In this document: piece after piece, positions 1-11,547 of the stretch
How the letters are laid out: every line of letters starts with the position of its first letter
How positions within the stretch are numbered: position 1 is the first letter of the stretch
Translations under genes and position numbers: made by a program
The notes under the pieces: generated by a model
What the model was told of the DNA's origin: nothing
Seen by the model: only the letters and a program-made list of their open reading frames with translations
Databases searched by the model: none
Source: Yponomeuta sedellus
Taxonomy: Eukaryota > Arthropoda > Insecta > Lepidoptera > Yponomeutidae
Reading direction: 5' to 3'
Length of the DNA: 64,000 nucleotides
Assembly (NCBI GenBank): GCA_934045075.1
Contig: OW203729.1
Coordinates: 7,163,816-7,227,815 of the forward strand

Positions 1-156
1 CTGATGTTTGCATCCAGATGTATTGTTAAACCAAACAACCTGAATAAAAACGCACAAGAAAACTTTACTTAATAATATTAAGTATGCTCGCGGTCTCACT
101 CGTGTGGATTTTAGTTTTTGACTTTATAAGCATCAGATAAAGAATAATAGGGTAAG

Positions 157-1059
157 TACAGGGTGGCCAAATAACAGGTGTACACTTTAGTTTTGTAATT
201 TTATTCTATGAAATGTAGGTAAAATATATTGAGTATTTCTTGTTAAATATAGCATTTAGGGCCGGCAGTTAAACATGGAAAATAATGTCAGACAAACGTC
301 CACCTCTAGCAGCATCGCAGATGCGAACCCTTTTCATCGCGTTTTTCATCACATTTTCACACATTTCCTGCGTTATCTCCGTGACTGTGTCTCGATTATT
401 TTGTTTTAATTGCTGAAGATTCATTGGCCTGTTAGCAAGGATACGTCCCTTTAGATAGCCCCACAGAAAAAAGTCAGGAGCTGTTAAATCAGGCGATCTT
501 GGTGGCCAATCAATGTCATCCATTCTTGAAATTAATCGACCGGGAAACATTCTTTTTAATGTTTGTACTGTGGCTCGTGCCGTGTGAAATGTGGCCCAGT
601 CTTGTTGAAACCACATGTTTCCTAAGCCCAATTGATTCACTTGATTCGAGAAAAAATTGATAGTCATCTCATGGTACCGATCTCCATTCACTGTAACAGC
701 ATCACCCATAGCATCTTCAAAGAAATAACTACCCCTCCTGACCAAATTCTACACCAAACTGTTACTCGACGAGGAAGCAGTGGTCCTCAATAGCGAGAAT
801 TCTGTTTATTAACAAATCCGCTGAGATCGAAATGAGTTTCGTCACTCATAGGCTGCAATTTTCTCAGAGTTTCCGCAATACATGATTGGGTTGAGTAAAA
901 CGTTTTATTAATTAAAACACGTTGTTCTGTCGTACAACGCTCCATAATAAATTTGCTGTATCTACACAAAGTAATTTTCATGCAACAACTGTGATATTTA
1001 CCGCCAAAACAAAATGGCGGCAAAAAAAAGTTGTATACCTCCAAGTTGGCCACCCTGTA
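157..1059 (-). mobile_element. Internally deleted Tc1/mariner-like DNA transposon
   Basis: The ends are inverted repeats: TACAGGGTGGCCAA at 157-170 and its complement TTGGCCACCCTGTA at 1046-1059. Each starts with TA, the usual target of this superfamily. Between them the minus strand carries two pieces of a mariner-like transposase in different frames. At about 0.9 kb the element is shorter than autonomous relatives (about 1.3 kb), so it is a deletion derivative. Superfamily placement rests on the protein motifs; I cannot name the lineage. Confidence 0.8.
269..1053 (-). pseudogene. Mariner-like transposase remnant
   Basis: The N-terminal piece (787-1053, 88 codons) has a helix-turn-helix-like segment at about residues 40-68. 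It runs straight into SDETHFDLSGFVNKQNSR, which normally lies near the first catalytic Asp, so the middle of the protein is deleted. A stop and frameshift follow. The C-terminal piece (269-745) holds QQDWATFHTA (second catalytic Asp) and RSPDLTAPDFFLWGYLK (third catalytic Asp and the conserved WGYLK block). The two Asp residues lie about 36 residues apart. The protein would have cut and joined DNA at the terminal repeats. It cannot be made intact here. The family call is secure; activity is excluded. Confidence 0.85.
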
Positions 1060-1395
1060 TAATGTTTACGTTTTAATTCTTTTTTTGCGCTATAAAGTGT
1101 TATCTATCTAATAATAACGTATTAATGTTCTTCTAAAATTAACCTAAATAATAATTAATCATGTTTTTCAACATACTTCATATGTGATTAATTTGTGAGC
1201 TCATAAATTCTTTATTCTTCCTTCATTATCTCCAAGCACCAACGCAAGATTCCTTATTCTATTGTAGTCTATATTATATGATTCAGAAATACCGGATTTT
1301 GAAAATAACTCTGTATATATACAAGATTACCACAAAATACTTGTAATTATGGATTTTACCCTTTTTTTGATCCGATTTTACTTGCATAATATATA

Positions 1396-1665
1396 TTGCT
1401 GTATGGTGTCGGCCTAGAGGATAGCACCAACCCAAATTCTTCCCGCTGGTGTCGTGAAAGGCGACTAAGGGACACAAACCGGGGGTTGGGCAGCAGCGCC
1501 CCCTGCAGTACAATTCCACCAAACTGCGATCCTCAACCTGCATGCCCAGCGTGGGGATTATGGGCATTACCCCCCAATGATGGCACAACCTTGCGCTATG
1601 GCGCTCATTAGGGGAGGGCTATGTCCAGCTGTGGACTAATATAGCTGAAGAAGAAGAAGAATATA
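1396..1665 (+). repeat. LINE/SINE 3' end with GAA tail
   Basis: This block ends in GGGAGGGCTATGTCCAGC, then TGGACTAATATAGC and a GAAGAAGAAGAAGA tail. The same sequence recurs inverted at 43236-43495 and 53610-53715, and its last part on the plus strand at 24772-24875. A shared 3' end with a simple-sequence tail is the mark of a 5'-truncated non-LTR retrotransposon or its SINE partner. No reading frame in it is credible. Confidence 0.65.
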
Positions 1666-2235
1666 TATTCCAGAAACAAAGAGGGTCAAATATCAACGTA
1701 AACATAAAACTTTGACATCGGAGTCGCCGCGCAAGAAAAGTTTAATTTACGTAAAATGATAGGAACAAAGTATTTCATACTTAAACACTTTCACACTTTC
1801 GTCAAATAACAAACAGACCGAAAAAAAATTCTTATTTCGCCGGGAATTTTTTCCTCTGTTTTTATTCAACTTGAAGAGATAAAGTTCAACAGTTTGTTGA
1901 TGCAGACAGCGGGGGAGCGACCGTTGTTTACCGACTACCATCTAAAGCTGAATATTGCAAGCCGGGGAAGTACATTCAGAAGCTGTCAATTTTCAATGCG
2001 ATATCGCGGCTGCTATAGTGGGGCTACAGTTGTTTTAATACACCTGTTTTACTTTGAAAAATATTTTATATTTGTTTTTTGCCCTTTTAAATCTCTAATT
2101 TTTAGTCTTCCCACGTTAAACTGATTTCCAAAAAGGAGGTTGTTCTCAATTTGATCATGAGACTAATATATCGATATTAACCCTTGTATGTCACCGTTGG
2201 TGGAGCACGAGTCTCTTCCTGAGTTTTAATATATT
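1666..2235. other. No recognisable feature
   Basis: AT-rich single-copy-looking sequence. Short open frames (for example at 1747-1941) show no motif or codon bias that I can identify. Confidence 0.6.
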
Positions 2236-2398
2236 ATATAAATGTTAATATTATTTTTATTTTTAATGCACTAACCCGTGCTAAGGACAATTTTAAAAAC
2301 CTATTTAGAGGCTAAAAATTCCACCCATGCCGAGATTCGAACCCGCTATCCGTGCCTCGGGCATAGCCTCTAAATAGGTTTTTATATCAATGTTATTA
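2236..2398 (-). repeat. tRNA-like inverted-repeat element, internally deleted copy
   Basis: Carries the outer arm (TTTTTAATGCACTAACCC onward), the inner arm AAAACCTATTTAGAGGC and, at the other end, its complement GCCTCTAAATAGGTTTTT. Only part of the tRNA-like core remains (box B region GATTCGAACCCG). Flanks ATATAAATGTTAAT and ATATCAATGTTATT look like a 14-bp target duplication with two mismatches. Confidence 0.6.
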
Positions 2399-2600
2399 AA
2401 ATAAAAGCAATTTTGTTGGTTATTTAAGTACACTCAATAACATTACCAGGCCCTTTACGAATTGAAAATGGATTATTTTGCATAACAATTCACGAAAAAC
2501 ACGGTTGGGCTGGTTAGTGGTTAAGCGGCTTCATACGTACAGTCACACTAGCACAACTAATAGAATAAATAATATTTTTGAACAATTATATTTTTACACT

Positions 2601-3506
2601 ATTTTTAATGCACTAACCCGTGCTAAGGAACAAATTTAAAAACCTATTTAGAGGCTAAAAATTTCACCCATGCCGGGATTCGAACCCGCAACCTCTGGCT
2701 ATCCGTACCAGCGCTCTACCAATTGAGCCAATGGGCGACTCACGACATCAGTGAAATTTCGAACCTCTTTACAATATTCTCTGTATTACGTACAGGCAGC
2801 GACATCTGACTTAAGCAAATTGCATTACTTACAGCCCCGACTACCTACTTTGCAGTTAGGTTTAACATTGGAACGATATCACTGTACCCACATGATTACA
2901 CTATTTTTAATGCACTAACCCGTGCTAAGGAACAAATTTAAAAACCTATTTAGAGGCTAAAAATTTCACCCATGCCGGGATTCGAACCCGCAACCTCTGG
3001 CTATCCGTACCAGCGCTCTACCAATTGAGCCAATGGGCGACTCACGACATCAGTGAAATTTCGAACCTCTTTACAATATTCTCTGTATTACGTACAGGCA
3101 GCGACATCTGACTTAAGCAAATTGCATTACTTACAGCCCCGACTACCTACTTTGCAGTTAGGTTTAACATTGGAACGATATCACTGTACCCACATGATTA
3201 CACTATTTTTAATGCACTAACCCGTGCTAAGGAACAAATTTAAAAACCTATTTAGAGGCTAAAAATTTCACCCATGCCGGGATTCGAACCCGCAACCTCT
3301 GGCTATCCGTACCAGCGCTCTACCAATTGAGCCAATGGGCGACTCACGACATCAGTGAAATTTCGAACCTCTTTACAATATTCTCTGTATTACGTACAGG
3401 CAGCGACATCTGACTTAAGCAAATTGCATTACTTACAGCCCCGACTACCTACTTTGCAGTTAGGTTTAACATTGGAACGATATCACTGTACCCACATGAT
3501 TACACT
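2601..3506 (-). repeat. Three tandem 302-bp units containing a tRNA-like core
   Basis: Units start at 2601, 2903 and 3205 and look identical apart from their edges. Each holds, on the minus strand, a 71-nt tRNA-like sequence (2666-2736, 2968-3038, 3270-3340) with box A and box B, the arm AAAACCTATTTAGAGGC, and a tail of about 190 bp containing TTACGTACAGGCAGCGACAT. Part of that tail also lies in the dispersed copy at 31244-31444, so it belongs to the element. The lack of divergence points to recent tandem amplification or assembly duplication. Confidence 0.85.
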
Positions 3507-3995
3507 ATTTTTAATGCACTAACCCGTGCTAAGGAACAAATTTAAAAACCTATTTTTAGCCTCTAAATAGGTTTTTAAATTTGTTCCTTAGCACGGGTTA
3601 CCCACATGATTACACTATTTTTAATGCACTAACCCGTGCTAAGGAACAAATTTAAAAACCTATTTTTAGCCTCTAAATAGGTTTTTAAATTTGTTCCTTA
3701 GCACGGGTTAGTGCATTAAAAATAGTGTAATCATGTGGGTACAGTGATATCGTTCCAATGTTAAACCTAACTGCAAAGTAGGTAGTCGGGGCTGTAAGTA
3801 ATGCAATTTGCTTAAGTCAGATGTCGCTGCCTGTACGTAATACAGAGAATATTGTAAAGAGGTTCGAAATTTCACTGATGTCGTGAGTCGCCCATTGGCT
3901 CAATTGGTAGAGCGCTGGTACGGATAGCCAGAGGTTGCGGGTTCGAATCCCGGCATGGGTGAAATTTTTAGCCTCTAAATAGGTTTTTAAATTAT
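3507..3995 (+). repeat. Inverted copy of the 302-bp unit with a palindromic junction
   Basis: At 3550-3670 the unit's left end meets its own complement twice; the second time the palindrome is centred near 3668. From 3670 to 3990 the sequence is the reverse complement of the tandem unit. The tRNA-like core is on the plus strand at 3890-3960, with D-arm GCTCAATTGGTAGAGC and T-loop TTCGAAT. The acceptor stem is about one base short, and position 33 of the anticodon loop is C instead of T. I read it as tRNA-derived, not a working tRNA. Confidence 0.8.
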
Positions 3996-4892
3996 ATTTT
4001 TTACAAATCGCAAACATGTCTGTCTCGATTTGTCTGGACTGATGCTTTTGCCAAACCTACTCTTAAACATGTTATGTTTAGGACCCGTGAGCCTAAGGCA
4101 AAACACCCTAGATAGTATTAACGCCAAAATCTATTATATTTTTGTGTAGCCAGGATTTTGTTTAATAACAATTTACGTAACATTTTTTACTGTTACGTAA
4201 ATTGTTAAACCTATTTTTAGAACTGTCTATTTTTTTTAATTAATATTTTGTTAGTTCTATTGCGTGACATTTGGTTTCCCCTGCACAATAATGAAATATT
4301 TTTTAGAGTCCATTCCTCAATAATGCGTCTGTTGGTAAATCTTACCATAACTGTCGCCCCTTCCTCCGCTACTGCACCGCTACTGTACCACCTCTATACA
4401 ACAATATCTTATATTGATCGTGTTGGAATTGGCTCGTTGCTACGCCACCGTCTCGCCGCGGATTATGTAAGGCTGAGCAAAATTACACCGAGCTTTTAAA
4501 ATGCAAGAAAGTAAATTTTAAATTTGTAAACCCCTGACCAAAAATTATAGCTTCAAAATGTGAATCAAATTATTTTATTAAAAGTAACACAGAAACCTGT
4601 CTAAATTAACGTTAAACGATAAGCTATCGGTATCCATTTTGAAATCTAGAAGTTAGAAAATTAGAAAAACTGGAAGTTGTTTTTTTTCTGTTCAGTTATT
4701 GTTGTTTGATACTTAGTTAACAGAGTATACTTTTTATGTTGATCACGCATTGAACTGGCGTATTATAATTATGATCCAAATAATATTTTATGTAATAATA
4801 GCCATTTTGGCAAAGTGTGTGCTTTAGACATTTTATTTCTAACATTCTTATAATTTAAGTTAAAATGAAAATGATGCAGCTGTTTGCTCTGG
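3996..4892. other. No recognisable feature
   Basis: AT-rich DNA without a convincing gene. The open frame at 4248-4499 has no recognisable motif. Confidence 0.6.
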
Positions 4893-5165
4893 TGCGGATT
4901 GGCGTTGAAGCGCTCGTGGCCTAGTCGAACCGAGTGTTTGGAATCAATCACTGGAGTTAAGCAATAACAGGCGCGGTCAGGTGCACTATAGGTGCCCGTC
5001 TCATGACTACCGCTAGTGGCATTTTTTCCGAGCGCTTCCGTGCTTCGCAAGGCACGCTCAGCCATTGGTTCCGGCTGTCATGTAATGGCAGTCGTTAAGC
5101 CATTTCAGAGTCCTTATAGGCGGCTCAAATTTCTGACAGTAAGGTCCGCCACTGTCTTACAATCC
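4893..5165 (-). repeat. Interspersed repeat C (unclassified), long copy
   Basis: Shares CATTTTTTCCGAGCGCTTCC, the stretch around TGTCATGTAATGGCAGTCG and CCGCCACTGTCTTACAATCC with copies at 19195-19560, 30825-30965 and 45718-45930 (minus) and 25635-25830, 34793-34905, 40627-40690, 46055-46160 and 50008-50160 (plus). The plus-strand start reads TATGTCCCCACTGCTGGGGC. Nine variously truncated copies show a retroposed family; I cannot name its class. Confidence 0.7.
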
Positions 5166-5364
5166 TCCACGAAACCTTAATTTAAAAAAAAAAACAAATA
5201 TCTTCGACTCGCTGTTTCGTGACAGCTCTCCGTCAATGTAACAAAGATACTAATGTAGATTAACTGGCTGACCCCGAAAACGTTGTTTAGTCATTTTAAT
5301 ATGGCTAAACCACCTACGACCTATTCTCGGACCTACCATACGTAATCGGATTAGCCTTTGCATC

Positions 5365-5470
5365 GACGTAATGAGATGATTTATACAGCGTCCAGTGGCA
5401 CCTTGACTCATACTAGATGGGTAAAGGGGCCACTCGGACGCTGCAGTGCCTGGGACATTGTTTCTAAATA
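5365..5470 (-). repeat. SINE A 3' fragment
   Basis: Matches the 3' end of the tRNA-headed SINE found complete at 47101-47507: ATGAGATGATTTATACAGCG, the stretch with ACTAGATGGGT, and GTGCCTGGGACAT. The tRNA head is missing, so it is a truncated copy. Confidence 0.65.
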
Positions 5471-6123
5471 GTCTTGACCTACCATATATACATACAATAA
5501 TTCATAACAAACACTGTGCCGTGAGATTTTTATATACTACATTTTATATTAGGGGTTTTCACCGTCTTAAAATTAATTGGTGTCTCATTCAGACCACAGA
5601 TTCTAGAAATATGACCTAATAACAAGTTTACGTGTCCCTTCTGTTCTTCGGTTATCACGGATAGTGGAAGCATTAATATCGGCTCAGTAACTATTTAATT
5701 GCTCGACGGTCCGAGATAAGGCTTACTGAATGATTCGTTTACGTACGAAATCATTGACGACTATAGGTCTCATATTAAACCGTGGTTACTCTAAAACACC
5801 CCTCAGAGGCAGTTTAAATCACATCACACTAATATTATGAAGGCGAAAGTTTGTAAGTTTCTATGTTTGTTACTCATCACGTCTAAACGGCTGGAGCTAT
5901 TTTAATAAAATTTGGTGTGGCGTTAGCTGACACCCTGTATTAACACATAGGCTACGTTTTACAGCGGGAAATTAACAAAATCTTGTAAAATATCTTTATA
6001 TAATATGACGGAAATCTCCTTGAAAATTTTAGCCCAAGCACACTGTAACCGCATTACTGTGTGCTGGGGCTAATTGGCATTAAGATAAGATAAGAATATT
6101 CTTAATTATACACTGGAACAACA
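5471..6123. other. No gene; possible Helitron-like scrap at 5840-5965
   Basis: The stretch GGCGAAAGTTTGTAAGTTTC near 5843 resembles the inverted segment GCGAAAGTTTGTAAGTATG seen (as complement) at 52725-52750. I see nothing else recognisable before the PLE insertion. Confidence 0.4.
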
Positions 6124-6137
6124 ACAAATACAAAATA
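6124..6137. repeat. Left target-site duplication of the PLE insertion
   Basis: ACAAATACAAAATA, repeated exactly at 13666-13679. It brackets the whole three-copy PLE array as one insertion event. Confidence 0.85.
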
Positions 6138-6274
6138 GCATTAAAAAGTTAAAATTACTTTGCTGAATTCCGCCAAAAATCCCACAAGCACCATGCAGCT
6201 AGCTAATGCACCGCCCTCCCTCCCACTTTTTCAAGCAGAAGCAAGACACGAACACACCACCACCAACACCAATA

Positions 6275-6342
6275 CTTGTGTGAGAAAACACGCGACGCGT
6301 TTCGCCTCTAACACGAGGCATCCTCAGGCTCCCAAATGCAAG
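6275..6342 (-). ncRNA. Hammerhead-ribozyme-like motif, PLE copy A
   Basis: Complement of the motif described at 13425-13492: core CUGAGGA at 6327-6321, GAAA at 6302-6299 and the cleavage triplet GUC at 6296-6294. It lies in the PLE 3'/pseudo-LTR region, where such ribozymes are known from other PLEs. Confidence 0.65.
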
Positions 6343-6447
6343 TGACCGTCTCCGCAAAAACGCTCCGTATTTATAGGCTAGGCCGCCCCTCCCCCCGATG
6401 ACGCAATGTAACCGTTAAACTGGTGACCGTTAAACCGTTTCAACCGC

Positions 6448-8869
6448 CTATGGGCTATTGTTGTTTTGTGCAAATATATCGATTAATGGGGAAATAGAGG
6501 AGCTTCCCACCTGTTCATTCAGCATTGTAAACAATCTATCCCTAGATAATTTGGAAATTTCCAGCTGTTCAAGTATAGACAATCTCAACCCCTTACTGCA
6601 GGTGTGTAAAATTTCCAAATTATGGTTACTATTAAGTACATGACCCGTATCCAAAAGGTGTTTGGCAAAATGAGATTTATCCGGATGATTGTTTCGGAAA
6701 GCTGCCACATGCTCCCTATACCGAGTTATAAAACTCCTACCGGTCTGGCCAATATACACTCCGTTACATTCCGGACAAGCAACTCTATACACCCCAGACC
6801 GCTGGAATCTATCCACCCTTTCTTTTTGATTGCACAGATTTCTAGCCAAAGAGTTGCTCGTCCTGAACGCAACCCGTATCCCAGATCTTTTTAACGTCCG
6901 GTGGATTTTTTCAGAAATCGGACCTACATAGGTAATACTTGACTTCATTTTTTGAGGCCTTTCAGGTGGCACTGCGTATAAAAGTCTACTAACCATACCG
7001 TTCCGCTTCCTGACCACCAGCCTATCAATCATTCGCCTGCTATATCCGTTTGCAACTGCTATTTGATAGATGGTATTTAGTTCCTTGTTGTAATTAGCAG
7101 AAGACATTGGTACAGTTAGCAAACGGTGAATATAGCAATGGAATGCTGCCATTTTGTGTTGCCACGGATGACAAGACGTTATTGGGATAACAGTGTCAGT
7201 CTGTGTTGGCTTTCGGTAAATCTCAAACTCATGCTTGTTACCCACCCTAGTTATTTTTAGATCTAGGAAATTAAGCGATTCGTTCTGTTCTTTCTCTAGT
7301 TTGAAATTGATTTTAGGGTGTTTTGTGTTCAAGGTATTGACAAATGAGTCTAGTTGTGTAAATGTACCTGTCCAGCATATAATGATGTCATCTACATACC
7401 GGTAATAATAAAGTATGTTTCTCTTCCCAACTATATGATTACGTTCAAAATTATCCATGAAAATATCAGCTAGCAAAGGACTCAATGGTGAACCCATTGC
7501 TAAGCCTTCCTTTTGTTGGTAAAATGCACCATCAAACATGAAATAATTTTGACGCATGCATACTGTTGTTAATTCCAATAATTGTAATTTTTCCCCTGGA
7601 TGAAGACGTTGCATGTCCATGAAGTCTGAAATGAACTGAAGACATTCAGGATACGGAACGTTAGAGAAAAGACTGTCCACATCCAGAGAAATCAATTTTG
7701 CATTGCTGGGAAGAGAAACATCCTTAATCCGCTCTATAAGATCCAAACTATTTTTCAGAACAAATTTGGGATTAAAAGCCGTCTTATCCCTAAGAAGATC
7801 GTTAAGACGTTTGGATAAATTATATGCTGGAGCTCCAATATAAGAAACAACAGGACGAATCGGTACATTTTCGGTGGTTACAAATCGGTGGCAGTGGATT
7901 CATAGGTGCAATTTTACTCTTTTCAACCTCTGGATTTGTAAAAATAAAAGATGACTCCGACACCACCTTCTTGACCTCCGTCACAAATCTTTTTGTAGGG
8001 TCAGATCCTAGGCGGTTAAAATCGTCTCCCTGAATTACATCGTTAACCTTCTCTTTGTACGAATCTCGGTCCATAATAACTATAGTGTTTCCCTTGTCGG
8101 CTTTGGTTAGCACAAGGTTATTAGACTCCACTTTTAGCTTTATGGATCGAGTGGTAGAGGCATCTGTCATGTTATTATTTAACCTTGGGGTGTTTCGAAT
8201 ATCATTGGCTACGAGACTGTTAACGATGCCGCTTTTCTTATTAGTTACAATTGCAACCTCCGAATCCACCGCCAAATTTTGCAAACATTTGTCGTCCATC
8301 TTTGGTGTTATATTGTGTTTTAAACCCTTTTCCAATAGCGACCATTCATTTGGCGAAAACTGTACATTTGTAAAATTTTTTACCCGTGGGCCAAAAGTGT
8401 GTGAATTCTCGCTAGTGTTCTGGGGAACAAAACGATTTTGTGTTAATTTACGGATTTTGTCACATTGGACAAGATATTTGCGGTGAGCTATTTGAGAAGC
8501 CATGTCTCTGGCCTTCTCGTCGAGTAAATCAAATTCAATATTGTGTAGATGGAATAATAATTCTGTGTGTAATATTTTAAGATGTACCTTCAGGTTGTCG
8601 CGAATCGTGAACCATTTCCGAGACTCCTCATTGAGCCAAATCTTACGTGCCTTGTCCAATGCAACAGAAGCCGCCCTGCTATTGTTACGGGTGTTCAAAC
8701 GTATGTAGTCTGGTAAAACTCCTAATTGTTTACAACGCTGATTAAACCAAACGTTTTGAACCGCTACACGGTGGAGTTTAGTTAGCTTGATGTACAAGCG
8801 TGCCTGTTCGGCTATGCTTACCGATTTCAGATGTTGTATAGAATCAGGCGTTACTTTGCGGAAATCCAT
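6448..8869 (-). pseudogene. PLE reverse transcriptase/GIY-YIG endonuclease, copy A (frameshifted)
   Basis: The frame opens with ATG at 8869 (MDFRKVTPDSIQ) and runs about 330 codons of the PLE N-terminal domain, including a DKGNTIVIMD block. It breaks near 7880. There 28 bases present in copy C are replaced by 11 (net loss 17), which removes the LPKIHK motif and shifts the frame. The second frame continues to 6448 with LISLDVDSLFSNVP, GLAMGSPLSP, YRYVDDIII (catalytic YVDD) and then GVYRVACPEC, GVYIGQTGR and RYREH of the GIY-YIG nuclease. An intact version would be about 810 residues. It would prime reverse transcription at a nick made by its own nuclease. Family call very secure; function lost. 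Confidence 0.92.
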
Positions 8870-9010
8870 AATAGCATTAAAAAGTTAAAATTACTTTGCT
8901 GAATTCCGCCAAAAATCCCACAAGCACCATGCAGCTAGCTAATGCACCGCCCTCCCTCCCACTTTTTCAAGCAGAAGCAAGACACGAACACACCACCACC
9001 AACACCAATA

Positions 9011-9078
9011 CTTGTGTGAGAAAACACGCGACGCGTTTCGCCTCTAACACGAGGCATCCTCAGGCTCCCAAATGCAAG
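9011..9078 (-). ncRNA. Hammerhead-ribozyme-like motif, PLE copy B
   Basis: Identical in sequence to the motif in copy A, 2736 bp further on. Because B is followed on its own strand by A, this copy would cut an A-B dimer transcript into unit lengths if active. Confidence 0.65.
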
Positions 9079-9183
9079 TGACCGTCTCCGCAAAAACGCT
9101 CCGTATTTATAGGCTAGGCCGCCCCTCCCCCCGATGACGCAATGTAACCGTTAAACTGGTGACCGTTAAACCGTTTCAACCGC

Positions 9184-11547
9184 CTATGGGCTATTGTTGT
9201 TTTGTGCAAATATATCGATTAATGGGGAAATAGAGGAGCTTCCCACCTGTTCATTCAGCATTGTAAACAATCTATCCCTAGATAATTTGGAAATTTCCAG
9301 CTGTTCAAGTATAGACAATCTCAACCCCTTACTGCAGGTGTGTAAAATTTCCAAATTATGGTTACTATTAAGTACATGACCCGTATCCAAAAGGTGTTTG
9401 GCAAAATGAGATTTATCCGGATGATTGTTTCGGAAAGCTGCCACATGCTCCCTATACCGAGTTATAAAACTCCTACCGGTCTGGCCAATATACACTCCGT
9501 TACATTCCGGACAAGCAACTCTATACACCCCAGACCGCTGGAATCTATCCACCCTTTCTTTTTGATTGCACAGATTTCTAGCCAAAGAGTTGCTCGTCCT
9601 GAACGCAACCCGTATCCCAGATCTTTTTAACGTCCGGTGGATTTTTTCAGAAATCGGACCTACATAGGTAATACTTGACTTCATTTTTTGAGGCCTTTCA
9701 GGTGGCACTGCGTATAAAAGTCTACTAACCATACCGTTCCGCTTCCTGACCACCAGCCTATCAATCATTCGCCTGCTATATCCGTTTGCAACTGCTATTT
9801 GATAGATGGTATTTAGTTCCTTGTTGTAATTAGCAGAAGACATTGGTACAGTTAGCAAACGGTGAATATAGCAATGGAATGCTGCCATTTTGTGTTGCCA
9901 CGGATGACAAGACGTTATTGGGATAACAGTGTCAGTCTGTGTTGGCTTTCGGTAAATCTCAAACTCATGCTTGTTACCCACCCTAGTTATTTTTAGATCT
10001 AGGAAATTAAGCGATTCGTTCTGTTCTTTCTCTAGTTTGAAATTGATTTTAGGGTGTTTTGTGTTCAAGGTATTGACAAATGAGTCTAGTTGTGTAAATG
10101 TACCTGTCCAGCATATAATGATGTCATCTACATACCGGTAATAATAAAGTATGTTTCTCTTCCCAACTATATGATTACGTTCAAAATTATCCATGAAAAT
10201 ATCAGCTAGCAAAGGACTCAATGGTGAACCCATTGCTAAGCCTTCCTTTTGTTGGTAAAATGCACCATCAAACATGAAATAATTTTGACGCATGCATACT
10301 GTTGTTAATTCCAATAATTGTAATTTTTCCCCTGGATGAAGACGTTGCATGTCCATGAAGTCTGAAATGAACTGAAGACATTCAGGATACGGAACGTTAG
10401 AGAAAAGACTGTCCACATCCAGAGAAATCAATTTTGCATTGCTGGGAAGAGAAACATCCTTAATCCGCTCTATAAGATCCAAACTATTTTTCAGAACAAA
10501 TTTGGGATTAAAAGCCGTCTTATCCCTAAGAAGATCGTTAAGACGTTTGGATAAATTATATGCTGGAGCTCCAATATAAGAAACAACAGGACGAATCGGT
10601 ACATTTTCGGTGGTTACAAATCGGTGGCAGTGGATTCATAGGTGCAATTTTACTCTTTTCAACCTCTGGATTTGTAAAAATAAAAGATGACTCCGACACC
10701 ACCTTCTTGACCTCCGTCACAAATCTTTTTGTAGGCTCAGATCCTAGGCGGTTAAAATCGTCTCCCTGAATTACATCGTTAACCTTCTCTTTGTACGAAT
10801 CTCGGTCCATAATAACTATAGTGTTTCCCTTGTCGGCTTTGGTTAGCACAAGGTTATTAGACTCCACTTTTAGCTTTATGGATCGAGTGGTAGAGGCATC
10901 TGTCATGTTATTATTTAACCTTGGGGTGTTTCGAATATCATTGGCTACGAGACTGTTAACGATGCCGCTTTTCTTATTAGTTACAATTGCAACCTCCGAA
11001 TCCACCGCCAAATTTTGCAAACATTTGTCGTCCATCTTTGGTGTTATATTGTGTTTTAAACCCTTTTCCAATAGCGACCATTCATTTGGCGAAAACTGTA
11101 CATTTGTAAAATTTTTTACCCGTGGGCCAAAAGTGTGTGAATTCTCGCTAGTGTTCTGGGGAACAAAACGATTTTGTGTTAATTTACGGATTTTGTCACA
11201 TTGGACAAGATATTTGCGGTGAGCTATTTGAGAAGCCATGTCTCTGGCCTTCTCGTCGAGTAAATCAAATTCAATATTGTGTAGATGGAATAATAATTCT
11301 GTGTGTAATATTTTAAGATGTACCTTCAGGTTGTCGCGAATCGTGAACCATTTCCGAGACTCCTCATTGAGCCAAATCTTACGTGCCTTGTCCAATGCAA
11401 CAGAAGCCGCCCTGCTATTGTTACGGGTGTTCAAACGTATGTAGTCTGGTAAAACTCCTAATTGTTTACAACGCTGATTAAACCAAACGTTTTGAACCGC
11501 TACACGGTGGAGTTTAGTTAGCTTGATGTACAAGCGTGCCTGTTCGG
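9184..11547 (-). pseudogene. PLE reverse transcriptase/GIY-YIG endonuclease, copy B (5'-truncated, frameshifted)
   Basis: Near-identical to copy A, including the same 17-bp net deletion over LPKIHK (about 10616), so A and B descend from one already broken template. It lacks the first 62 bp of the reading frame, where the inversion junction replaces it. One substitution changes an Asp (copy A) to Glu in the segment before TKRF. Domain order is the same: N-terminal PLE domain, reverse transcriptase with YVDD, GIY-YIG nuclease. The open frame crossing the junction (to 11695) is a chimera with copy C antisense and is not a gene. Confidence 0.9.

Noticed and set aside
2601..3506. CRISPR-like array
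   Set aside because: Only three 302-bp units with no spacer variation, in a eukaryotic repeat context.
2666..3960. Four functional tRNA genes
   Set aside because: The acceptor/D junction is one base short, position 33 is C and the T-stem has a mismatch; the sequences sit in a dispersed repeat.
6448..7746. An intact 432-codon RT gene in copy A (and B)
   Set aside because: It begins at a TTG inside the protein; upstream the same protein continues in another frame past a deletion.
6458..8708. Plus-strand open frames across PLE copies A and B, and minus-strand ones across C
   Set aside because: They lie antisense to the RT/nuclease frame and recur only because the copies are near-identical.
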